Of a stretch of 64,000 bases of DNA, positions 46,263 to 56,504 are shown piece by piece (position 1 is the first letter of the stretch; each line of letters opens with the position of its first letter). The position numbers and the translations under genes are program-made. This DNA comes from Erythroxylum novogranatense (taxonomy: Eukaryota > Streptophyta > Magnoliopsida > Malpighiales > Erythroxylaceae), in assembly GCA_029891385.1 (NCBI GenBank), contig JAIWQS010000137.1:186001-250000 (forward strand). Direction: 5' to 3'. Under the pieces are notes generated by a model. It saw only the letters and a list, made by a program, of their open reading frames with translations. It did not search any database and had not been told where the DNA came from.

Positions 46263-49145
46263 TGTAGCATCCCACTCCCGCAAGACCTGAACTCTATATC
46301 GAGGGTGATATCCGAACCCGTGCCTCACGAGGTTGGTATGCTAGAGCAGTCAAAACAGTTCAAATACTCGGTTATGTATTTTTTTTTTGGAAAACAATCG
46401 AGTGCGCATAAATCAGTAAACAATTTGGGCCCACGATACGAAAATATTTTCAATCAAAACACTATTTCAGTAATCAAATTACAATACAGCATTAATCAAT
46501 TGGGGCCCTCGGCAATAACAATACTAATCTTGCGGAAAATACAAAATTTACACATAATTCATAATGACACAAATGCAGACGTGAACTGATCTCGACTTCA
46601 AACTCTGACTCTCTTGCAGTAATCATACTCCCGTTTCACTAACGGGGTACTCGTCAATTCCTGAAAAATAATTGCAATGTTGAGTGAGTTTGCGAACTCA
46701 ATGAGAAACCATCATCGATGGTTCACTCAATTCATGCATATACAATCGATTTACCATATATCACATACAATCACATTTCTCATATGTAAGGCGTTTCGCC
46801 TTTCACATAATTCACATTCAATCACACCCTATATGCAATGCACATGTGACACTGTCCAATTTATTACGGTGTTGTGACCGAGTGCCTATCAGTGATCAGT
46901 ATTTAGTAGACACGTTTAGGGAGTAGGAGAGCCCTCAGGGTATGCACTAACTCCCCTCGAGCTCGAGGCTCGGTTCGAATGATGTTTGGTGGGCTTGAAG
47001 CCACGATCTGATGAGCTGTGGCTCTTACGTTGCTACTCGGTCACAATTGTCATTATCGATCATGCTCTTATGCATGAATGCATATGCTCCAATTTCCATT
47101 TATCGGTTTATTTCAATGACCAAATTCGATTCTTGGACCTTGATGCAGTATTTCAGTCATATACATTTACAATTTATTTCATTGATGCATTCATGATCAT
47201 TTACACACAATAGCACTTCAATATAAATTTCTCAATATTACGGACACCCATAGTCCGAAATCAATCAAAATCAAACACACATATCCATCCATTATCTCCA
47301 TATAGCATCAGTGCCTAATATTAAACACATAAAGATTGAGGAACCAACTAGGTTACTCACCTGTACTTCCGAGCTACAGCCTGGAAGTCCCAGCAGTATC
47401 CGTGGAATTGTTCCATCGGTGCCTCTAAAACAATCAAATAATTACCCAATTACTAATGCACAGTCAAAAATAATTCGATGATGCATATGCCTTAATTAAA
47501 AGATGTACGATGCCTATTCATGACCTTCCCGGTGTTATTTCCCAATTTTCACTTTCTTTTATCAAATTCAACTTTCCACTCAATTAATCAATAAAGACTT
47601 ATTTCAATTCAATAACATATTACGGAACTCCCAAATTTCAATTCTAATATCCAGTCAATTTATCACGTCATATCCACTAGGATATTACCTCAAAATCAAT
47701 ATCACTATTCTCTAGATCAAATTCACCTTTTATGCTCAGTTTCTAAACTCTCAACAGCATTTTCTTAAATTCAGAGATCTCACAAATATACCCCAATTAA
47801 TGAAACAACCTTTAGGTTGAAATATGGAACCACATTGAACTTTCTTTCTATAATTGAGATCCTACTAATTTAATTTCAACCTTTCATCCTTCGTATCAAT
47901 TGTAGACCTCTTTCTCTAGATCATAACGAATCAAACATCACCTCAATTGGAGGTCTACACCATTAGCTATGCCTCAAAAACTAACCCATCTCCATTAAGA
48001 AAATTGGTCCTCGCAGCGGCGCACAAAGGATCGCTCGCCGCGACGAACAAATTCCTTGAGGCTCACCGCGACGTAGAGGAGCGGGCTTGTCGCGGCGTAA
48101 TATTTCACTCTCGCCGCGACATCCCACCTTGCTCGTCGCGACAAGTAACTATTTGCTCGTCGCGACGAGGCCCCCAATGCACGTCGCGACGTGCGGAACT
48201 CCTATCGTCTTCTCTGACGCATTTTCACCATTTCTCTCTTTAAAACCAGTATTAACACACTCTCAACTACCTATCTTTCACATTTTAAGCCCATGCATGC
48301 ATTAAACAACCATAAAAACACATTAAAACCATTTCACTTACCAATTAAGCCTCAATCTTCAAATCTTCCGAAAATCCTCTAAACCTTTAACACCAACGGT
48401 TTCCTCCCCAAAACCACACTAAAGATCATCTTCCTTAGGATTTAGGCTTGGCTTTACACAAGGAGAAGAAGCTATCAAGCATCAAGCCAAAGATCAAGCA
48501 CGGTGAAGAAACGGGGGTCGATCGGAGGAGAGGAAAATTTGCCCTAGGGAAGAAGACTTTTCTTTCTTCTTCTCTTATAACCTCAGGTATTTAAAGGTTA
48601 ATCACCTAAGTCTCTTGTCTTTTTCCTCGCAAAACATTTAAATCTCTTTCTCTTTTCAATTAATTTCTAGTCCAATTTGTCTCCAAATTTCAATGGCTCG
48701 ACATATTAAATTTCTAAAATCATAATTCTAAATTTCCATAGCCATTGGACAATTATTTCAGTATTTATACAATCGATCGATCACATTACTCTGAGAATTT
48801 CTGTCCGAACCCTTTTCTCCCGACTTTTTCAGAAAATTCCGAAGAGTCGCTATCAATTGGCAATTACTCCAGAACATTTCCAATTCAATATTCAAACTCA
48901 ATTATTCCAAATTTTCCAATAAATCATAATCGAATATAATTTTATCAAAAGTCACAATTCCCATCAGTATCACAATTAAATGCCAAGAAAATGTCATGAA
49001 TGCATGTACCTATATGTGCATGTGCCAATTGACTCATTCCTCTAAAATTAGAGGCCAAATGAATGCTCAGTCAATAATATGCGGTAAAATCCTAACCCGT
49101 CTCAATTTACCAATATAACCTTCCCATCGGTGACGGGATGTTACA
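46263..49145 (-). repeat. Full-length LTR of the gypsy element
   Basis: 2883 bp, TG...CA ends. It contains an about 1-kb segment absent from the other LTR, with an inverted repeat (46872-46883 and 47035-47046), and a CpG-rich tract at 48000-48210. Confidence 0.85.
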
Positions 49146-49364
49146 AAAAAGATGTGGTTGTTGCATTGTAGAATTAAAGTTGTGGTTATTTGGTTGAAGT
49201 TAGACTTTTGAGTGATTTATGTATATCAGTAATTTACGGCAAAAATCTATCTAGAATGTGATTATGTGACAATAGGGTTCACGTGTGTATGTGACACAGA
49301 AGTGGTGTGCGTTAAGTGTTAATAAAAAAAAAGGTACTGCTTTTGGTGGATGTCATGAAGATAA
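49146..49364. other. Short spacer between two elements
   Basis: G/T- and A-rich DNA without gene. It ends with the target-site copy GATAA of the next element. Confidence 0.5.
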
Positions 49365-49862
49365 TGTTAGAAAAAATGGGTTTAAGTTGAATGGCTTGAG
49401 GCGTGAAAAATCACTATCTTTAAGGAAATATTTGCCCCCACTAGTTGCTGTAGGGTTTTGACAAATTTCCTTATAGGATACAACAAGCCTAATGTTCTCT
49501 AAGACAGCAAAATCAATAGAGAACCAAAGATGAACTTCAATTAAGAATGAATATGAGAAAGATGAAGAAGAAAAGACTTGGTTGTGTATTAACCATGAAT
49601 TGGATGTTAAACCAGCCTTATATAGACTTAAAGACACCCATTCATAATGCACATGATTATTCATGGCACCTATTCATAACGTACATGATTGTTCATGGCA
49701 CCTCTTGGGAAAACATATGACCATTCATTTATAATGTACATGATTGGTCATGGTACCTCTTGGGAAAACATGTGACCATTCATGGCATTTGAATGGAAAA
49801 GACATGTCTTTTCATTTATACTTCTTCATTCAATTCCTTGCATTTCAAACTATGTTTCAACA
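49365..49862 (-). repeat. 3' LTR of the minus-strand copia
   Basis: 498 bp. TTATATA on the plus strand at 49618-49624 (TATATAA on the element strand) is a likely TATA box. Confidence 0.95.
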
Positions 49863-49875
49863 ATCCCCCGCTTAG
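49863..49875 (-). promoter_or_regulatory. Polypurine tract of the minus-strand copia
   Basis: Element strand AAGCGGGGGAT, directly next to the 3' LTR. Confidence 0.75.
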
Positions 49876-50360
49876 TTTGTAATGCAAAATTAAAGACATT
49901 TCATGCATTTAAGAGGTATCTTTCGATTTGAACCTCTTATTAGTATAAGCACTTCAAAGTTCTAACGAAATTTAGGTGGCATAGAAACTTTGAACCTAGA
50001 TTCCTATGTGTTAGAACTGGAAATGTTATACACATGAAACCTTCATTCTTCTTAGAAGTTCATTTAATAACCGCACTTTATGGCCTTATGCTACCTCCTA
50101 GAATTCATGAACATTTACAAGATCTATTCCTTGTTGAAGCGGCACCACTTCCATGGTCATATAGGTGAAGACCGTTAAGAATTTATTCCCTCTTAACTCT
50201 GCATTAAGAGTGTTTAACACTCACCCTCCTTTAGTACTAATCATTTGATTCTTTTAAGATCAAATTTAGTACTTAGTCCCTTGCTTATAACTTGTTGTTA
50301 CCTATTGAACTTTTGACTAGTGATGTGCTAGGAAAAGTTGAGTTTTCATTACAAGCAAAT

Positions 50361-51044
50361 TTAATTCATATATCTCAATCCTAAACCTGTTGATGTGCTC
50401 TTTATTAAATCTCTTGAGAGACCCTTTGTGAATGGATCCGCTAGGTTATCACAGGATTTGACATATACGATGGCAATAATACCATATGAAATCAATTGTC
50501 TTACATATTCATGTCTAAGGCTTATTTGTCTATATTTTCCATTATAAATTTTACTATATGCTCTAGACATAGTTGCTTGGCTGTCACAATGTAAGGATAT
50601 GGCCGGCATCGGTTGTGGCTACAACTTGATATCCAATAATAAATTTCTCATCCAGTCTGCTTCCTTACCCGCAGCCCCTAATGCTATAAATTTGGATTCC
50701 ATTGTTGAATGCATTATATAAGTTTGTTTCTTTAATGCCCAAGAAACCGCACCTCCTCCCAAGGTGAACACCCAACCAGATGTTGACTTGTTATCACTCA
50801 CATTAGTTATCCAACTAGCATTCGCGTAACCTTCCAACACTGCTAGAAACTTGTTATAAAACAATCCGTAGTTTATAGTTTTCTTTAAGTTCCCGAGTAC
50901 TCTCCCAATTGCCTTCCAATGTTCCACACTAGGATTACTAGTGTACCTTGATAATTTACAAACTGCGAAGGCAATATCCGGTCTAGTGTAAAGTGTAGCA
51001 TACATTAAACTACCAATAACACTAGCATATTCCAATTGAGCCAC
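50361..51044 (-). pseudogene. RNase H (minus-strand copia)
   Basis: The frame 51044-50619 carries '[20 protein letters not shown]', '[19 protein letters not shown]', '[18 protein letters not shown]' and '[18 protein letters not shown]'. After a stop, 50609-50361 carries 'MPAISLHCDSQATMSRAYSK' and ends with 'DNLADPFTKGLSRDLI', the copia polyprotein C-terminus. One of the acidic positions reads 'GYANASW' where the family has GY-DADW, a probable loss of a catalytic Asp. Confidence 0.85.
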
Positions 51045-51081
51045 CGCTCAACCTGTATTTTTGGTTACTTTGCATGAGGCA

Positions 51082-52443
51082 TCATATGGAGTATTTGCTT
51101 CTTTGATGTCCAAGTATTTGAATTTGTTCAACACGTTTCCAATATAATGAGATTGGAAAAGAGCAAAACCCCCCACTATGTTTAGATACCTTAATTCCCA
51201 AGATAATATCTACCTCATTTAAGTCTTTCATTTTTAATTGTGAGGTTAGATACTTCTTTGTTTCATTCACACCTAACATATTAATGCCAATAATCAACAT
51301 ATCATCCACATATAAACATATGATGACACCATATTCTTGTGTAAACTTAGAATATATACACTTATCGGAACTATTATGCTTGAAACCATTTTTTAAGATA
51401 ATGGAATCAAATTTCTCATGCCATTTCTTGGGTGCTTGTTTTAATCCATACAAAGACCTTATTAACTTACACACTTTGTTTTCATTACTCGGTAGAACAA
51501 AACCCTCCGGTTTCTCCATATATACTTCTTCATCCAAGTCACCATTTAAAAATATAGTTTTAACATCCATTTGATGTATATACAAATTATAAATAGAAGC
51601 TAAAGCTAATAGTATCCTTATGGATGTTATCCTTGCAACTGGTGCATAAGTATCAAAGTAATCTATTCCCTCTTTTTGCCTAAAACCTTTGGCAACCAAT
51701 CTAGCTTTGAATGTTTGTATTGAACCATCTGTATTATATTTCCTTCTAAACACCCACTTACATCCAATAGCCTTTGAACTAGGAGGCAAATCAGTGATGA
51801 CCCAAGTATTATTTGATAATAAAGAGTCCATTTCATCATTAATTGCTTCCTTCCAAAACAATGCATCTCTTGATTGCATTGCTTCCTTATAGTTCTTTGG
51901 ATCATCCTCAACGTGCAAAACAATTGGTATCTTATTTAGTACCGTTGTCCTATTCCCTTCAACTAAGAAGACAATAGACTGTGAGGATATAAAATCTAGA
52001 TGTAAATCCTTTTTTTTTCTAGCACGTTGACTCCTTCTAACTTCGGTTGAAGGACTTGAATCATATTCAATGCTAGAACTTGGTTTAGAATGTTTTTTAA
52101 CTTGTGGTTCAACCAAATGCTCATTAGTGGAGTCTTTATTTGAGCTTGGCTTATAATGAAACTTGTTTTCAACAAACTCAACATCCCTTGACTCTACAAT
52201 TATATTGGATTCTATGTCCAATATCCTATATGCCTTAGAATTTTCTACATATCCAATAAAGACACCTTTGAGTGCTCTAGGCCCCAATTTAGTCCTTTTC
52301 AGATCCGGAACTTTATAGTATGCTAGGCATCCCCAAACTCTAAGATAACTTAGATTTGGCTTTCTTTTCTTCCATACTTCATATGGAGAAACTTTAAATT
52401 TCTTTGTGAGAATTCTATTATGAATGTGAAGGCTTCTCCCCAC
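51082..52443 (-). pseudogene. Integrase C-terminus and reverse transcriptase (minus-strand copia)
   Basis: 453 codons. The first about 150 residues hold 'SYLRVWGCLAYYKVP' and 'LKGVFIGYVENSKAYRI', the integrase tail. The reverse transcriptase follows with 'WVITDLPPSSKAIGCKWVF', 'KARLVAKGFRQKEGIDYF', 'LYGLKQAPKKWHEKFD' and the catalytic 'LYVDDMLI'. The frame is lost near 51165 ('GGFCSFPISLYWKR' is read out of phase) before the connection to RNase H. Confidence 0.9.
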
Positions 52444-53132
52444 AAATTCGTTGGCAAACCCGAATTTAATAACATTGCATTAAGCATGTCAACCAAAATT
52501 TGATTCTTTCTTTCCACCAAACCATTTTGTGGGGGTGTATATGGAGCACTTGTTTGATGTATGATTCCATTTTCCTCACAAAAATTTAAGAACTCTTGAG
52601 GAAAATACTCACCACCTCTATCACTTCTTAGAACTTTTATTTTCACTCCCTTTGGGTTTTCAACTTCCATCTTATAAACTTTAAACATATGAAATGTTTC
52701 ATATTTATGCTTTAACAAATACACATAGGTATATCTAGATGCATCATCAATGAAAGTTATAAAGTATCGATTTCTACCTCTTGTTAGCATACCATTTAAT
52801 TCACAAATGTCGGAATAAACAAGTTCCAAAATTTCAGATTTTCTTTCAACTTGTAGAAATGGTTTCTTAACCATTTTAGCTTGAATGCACACTTCACAAG
52901 TTTTATCATTATCATGCTTGTAAGATATTAAATCATGTTTGGACATAAATTTAAGTGTTGTATTGCTAATATGTGCAAGTCTATTATGCCATAATGATAA
53001 TGATAAATCAGCCATATAAACCAATACATTTGTATTATTATTAATGCTTAACTTAAATGTTCCATCACAAGCATATCCTTTACCTACAAACAATCCATTC
53101 TTAGACAAAATAACTTTGTTCCCCTCTAACAT
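52350..53132 (-). pseudogene. Integrase (minus-strand copia)
   Basis: A frame of 260 codons. The zinc-binding region is 'HNRLAHISNTTLKFM' with 'CEVCIQAK'. The catalytic core has 'YSDICE', 'FITFIDDASRYTYVYLL' and 'LRSDRGGEYF', and Glu in 'QNGLVERKNQILVDML'. All three catalytic acids are present. After 'NLWGEAFT' a frameshift near 52445 moves the reading into the next frame (52443-51082), which starts with the integrase C-terminal part. Confidence 0.9.
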
Positions 53133-53147
53133 AGCTTTGAACCCCTT

Positions 53148-53675
53148 TTAACAAACCAAATTGGCTGAAATGAGATTCTTAGTAATCTCAGGTACATGTA
53201 AAACATTAATCAATAACAACTTCTTTCTCAAAGTAAAATCCAGTTCGACACTACCCTTTCCCAAGAGCTTTGTGGCATTGTTGTTTCCCATAAGAACTTC
53301 TTGGCCTTCATCAACATGTTCATAAGTCTTAAATAATTCTTTATTTGTGCAAACATGTATCGTGGCTCTCGAGTCGAACCACCAATCATTATTAACTTTG
53401 TTAGAAGCCATGTGAAGTTCAGTGATCATACCCATATGAAACTTCGAAACCATTGCAACCAAGTCATTAATTCCAAGGTCCACCATATTTGCATTATTAG
53501 TATTTTGGGCACTACCATCTTGTTTTTGTTTTTTTCGAAACCAACAATCCTTTTTGTAATGTCCCTTTTTGTCACAATTAAAGCATGTCTTTCCTTTCTT
53601 GGAATTTTCAACCTTCAGTTTTGGAGCACCTGCTATATTGAAGTATTTTCTCTTATTTTCACCACTTTTATTACC
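53148..53675 (-). pseudogene. Zinc knuckle and protease (minus-strand copia)
   Basis: After the CCHC knuckle (C..C...GH....C, about 53580-53540), the frame 53486-53148 holds the protease. The active site reads 'WWFDSRATIHVC', with Arg where copia proteases have Gly (DSG). That change should abolish activity. The frame ends at a stop after 'NLISANLVC', just before 'KGFKAM', where the polyprotein would normally continue. Confidence 0.88.
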
Positions 53676-54341
53676 TTACTTCCCTTCAACATAATTAACT
53701 TTTGTTGCAACTTCAAAAACATGCCTTTTAACAAAACTTCTCGTCTTTTCTTCTATCTGCAAATGTTTTTTAATTTGCTCAAGAGAGAAGTCCTCGGTGG
53801 TATGCAAAAGCTTCTTCTTATAATCATTCCAACTAGGAGGAAGTTTGGAAATTATTCCTCCTACTTGCAATGACTCGGGAACTTCCACCTTTAAGTCTTT
53901 AAGCTTGGAAACAAGAACTTGTAATTCATGTACTTGGTCCATTTTAGACACATTATCAACTATATTAAACTTAAAATATTTCATAATCAAAAATTTGTCC
54001 ATACCTTGCTTTTCGGTATTGTACTTGAACTCCAAAGCCCTCCATATTTCTTTTGGTGAAGTAATTGATGTGAACAAATCATAAAGTCGATCAGAAAGAT
54101 TGTTGAGTATGTGTCCCCGGCATAGCAACTCATCTTCTTCCCGCTTCTTGCATGCAGCTTTTGTTGCTTCATTATCATCCGGTTGTGGGGTTGGAAGATC
54201 TTGCAAATCCGGGTCCAAGCAATATGCAATTTTCAATGCCGTCAAGAGAAACATCATTTTGTCCTTCCATCGTATGAAATTCGTGCTATCAAAACAATCC
54301 AACTTCATGTAATCTTGATTCATGATACTCTTTGAATCCAT
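53676..54341 (-). pseudogene. copia gag (minus-strand element)
   Basis: An open frame of 221 codons starting 'MDSKSIMNQDYMKLDCFD'. It has 'FIRWKDKMMFLLTALKI' and, further on, 'ISKLPPSWNDYKKKLLHT', the UBN2-type gag. It ends at a TAA after 'NYVEGK'. The same frame continues past the stop into the zinc knuckle 'CFNCDKKGHYKKDC' at about 53580, so the stop is probably a mutation in a gag-pol ORF. Confidence 0.88.
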
Positions 54342-54362
54342 TGCAAAATATTTCCATAAAAT

Positions 54363-54860
54363 TGTTAGAAAAAATGGGTTTAAGTTGAATGGCTTGAGGC
54401 ATGAAAAATCACTATCTTTAAGAAAATTTTTGCCCCCACTAGTTACTGCATGGTTTTGACAAATTTCCTTCTAGGATACAACAAGCCTAATGTTCTCTAA
54501 GACAACAAAATCAATAGAGAACCAAAGATGAACTTCAATTAAGAATGAATATGAGAAAGATGAAGAAAAAAAGACTTGGTTGTGTATTAACCATGAATTG
54601 GATGTTAAACCAGCCTTATATAGACTTAAAGACACTCATTCATAATGCACATGATTGTTCATGGCACCTATTTATAATGTACACGATTGTTCATGGCACC
54701 TCTTAGGAAAACATATGACCATTCATTTATAATGTACATGATTGTTTATGGTACCTCTTGGGAAAACATGTGACCATTCATGGCATTTGAATAAAAAAGA
54801 CATGTCTTTTCATTTATACTTCTTCATTCAATTCCTTGCATTTCAAACTATGTTTCAACA
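54363..54860 (-). repeat. 5' LTR of the minus-strand copia
   Basis: 498 bp, carrying the same TATA-like site at 54616-54622. The gag start codon lies only about 20 bases inside its inner end. Confidence 0.95.
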
Positions 54861-55021
54861 GATAATTGAATAAAGTGTCTTTTGTGTGATATATGCCATA
54901 GCTGAAACAAATTTTATGGGTAGGTGAAAAGGAAGCTACGGTGAAGAAGAGTTACATTGCAGTGGTGTAGTGACCATTAATTAAATATGGGATTTTGCCA
55001 TGTAATAAATAGGGTCTATGC

Positions 55022-55285
55022 TAGGTGGAAACCAATTGTCTTCAATTAGTGCAGTGGTTCGATGGATCACGACACGATATCAATGAGCTCGGAGCAATAC
55101 TAGACGAATGCAAGTTAACAGCTAGCACTTTTCAATCCTTTACGTTTAACTGGATTCCAAGGTACGTAAACAAAGTGGCCCATTTGTTATCTAAATCAGC
55201 TACTGGTTTTCCCAATAGGTTTAATTGGGACATGCCGCCTGAGTTTTTGATTGACTCTTTAATATATGATGCAGCTTTATCTTAA
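55022..55285 (+). pseudogene. RNase H-like (RVT_3) fragment
   Basis: The frame reads 'METNCLQLVQWFDGSRHDI' and then 'ECKLTASTFQSFTFNWIPRYVNKVAHLLSK' in consecutive pieces. This is the second half of the plant RVT_3 RNase H fold; 'F.W.PR..N..AH.L(A/S)K' is its signature. It ends with a stop after 'DAALS'. Such domains occur at the end of some plant LINE ORF2 proteins and as stand-alone genes. The first half of the domain is missing, so it is a fragment. Confidence 0.7.
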
Positions 55286-56165
55286 TATATCCGAGTAGTT
55301 TTTTTTAAAAAAAGGGTCCATGCTTGTTTATGATTGCGACGTCCTCTCTTTTACAATTCTTGTTATCCACTTTGGTTTTTCAATAAAGTAAAATTTGGTT
55401 CCACTGCCTCAAGCAATCAAACAACTCTTGTTTCTTAGTTTGTGCGTGACTTTATTTGTTAAATCGGGTTTAGTTGGCTGCATATGGTCTGTGACTTCGT
55501 GTAGTTATTTATGTAAATTAACCCATTATTGTTGTGATGACTATCAGATCTATTTCAGTTGAGCAGAACTCATCGGAAAGTTGTTCTTGTCTACCTCAAA
55601 TATATTTAGTTTTTGTTCCTTATTATTTTAATCACTTGAATTATTTATTCATTGTTCTTTCGTTAAAAGATTAATTGAAAAAATCCTCTGTTGAGGTTAG
55701 TAAGAGGCGGTCATACTATTGGATATAAATTTTTTTCACGGGAAGTGAAGTTGAAAGATAGTATCAAGGGTTGAGTGGTATCGGCTCAGTAAAGCCTTAG
55801 ATAAATCTATTGTACTTTGGTGAAAGTTATTATGCTAGATGAGGACCCCGTAGACATAAGCAAGGTGTGCCGAACTGTGTCATCAAATTTTTTGTGCTTT
55901 TATTATTTCAGTTTTGCTTGCTTTTAGTTTGTTGGTGCCAAAGAAGTTTACGGAAAGTTTGCGAAACAATTAACACTTTTAGTTTTTCAGATATTATATT
56001 ATTGAAATAGGATAGTTGTAACAGAATATTTCAAACCCTTACAGAAAATAATGCAGAAAAGTAAAATTACAGACCTGAAACAGTTGCATTATTGAAGACC
56101 GACCCACATAACATCACAAAAGTTTCAGTCAGCGTCATAATTAAAGATAAAGATAAAAAACAAAC
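55286..56165. other. Stretch without recognisable gene
   Basis: AT-rich, no open frame of note. Possibly the 3' tail of the RNase H fragment and the 5' part of the following LINE. Confidence 0.45.
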
Positions 56166-56504
56166 TCCATAAAATAATGTTAGAGATTTAGCTTATCTGA
56201 ACATTTTGCATCTTTTGGGTGCTCAGTGGAGATGTATTTTCAATCACCAATCCTACTTCACTGGGCATATTATATGTTGCTATGATATAGATTGGATAGA
56301 CATTTTTGTGGAGGAGGAGAGTGCCCAACATCTTCAACTCAAATGTAATTTTGCATGTTAGTTGACAGCTTTTATGGTTACCTTAGTTTATGCAACTAAT
56401 TTAGCTTTTCAACGTAATGTCTTGTGGCAAAACTTAACTTGGGTGACTATGGGTGATTTCAATTGTATACTGAAAATGAGGGAGGCAGAGGGTTAACAAA
56501 CTCA
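56166..56504 (+). pseudogene. LINE endonuclease domain, first part
   Basis: From about 56200 the frame gives 'QWRCIFNHQSYFTGHIICCY', then 'AFMVTLVYATNLAFQRNVLW' and the conserved 'MGDFNCIL' near 56450. These belong to the apurinic/apyrimidinic-like endonuclease of plant L1 LINEs, which nicks target DNA. The domain stops near 56504, where LTR-type DNA begins, and resumes at about 59311. Confidence 0.78.

Larger units (their letters stand above)
40553..49145 (-). mobile_element. Rearranged Ty3/gypsy (chromovirus-like) element
   Basis: Read on the minus strand: LTR (49145-46263), primer-binding site and leader (46262-45991), internal DNA (45990-42723), LTR (42722-40825), then a second primer-binding site and leader (40824-40553). 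LTR ends are TGTAACATCCC (right) and GGATGCTACA (left). The polypurine tract at 42723-42738 and the preceding 'GAGGACGAAATTT' motif are typical of plant Tekay/Del-like chromoviruses. Internal DNA is only 3.5 kb and shows no readable gag-pol. No target-site duplication is found because the left end is a bare leader. Confidence 0.75.
49365..54860 (-). mobile_element. Ty1/copia element, nearly complete
   Basis: Two 498-bp LTRs (49365-49862 and 54363-54860), TGTTAG...CAACA, flanked by GATAA at 49360-49364 and 54861-54865. By eye they differ at about 19 positions (roughly 4 percent) with no indels, so it is one of the younger insertions here. Gag, protease, integrase, reverse transcriptase and RNase H are all readable on the minus strand. 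They are separated by only a few stops and frameshifts. The polypurine tract AAGCGGGGGAT lies next to the left LTR. Confidence 0.95.

Noticed and set aside
41623..48243. Arg/Ser-rich open frames in the CpG-rich LTR tracts
   Set aside because: The two LTR copies encode different lengths and residues, so there is no sign of protein conservation.
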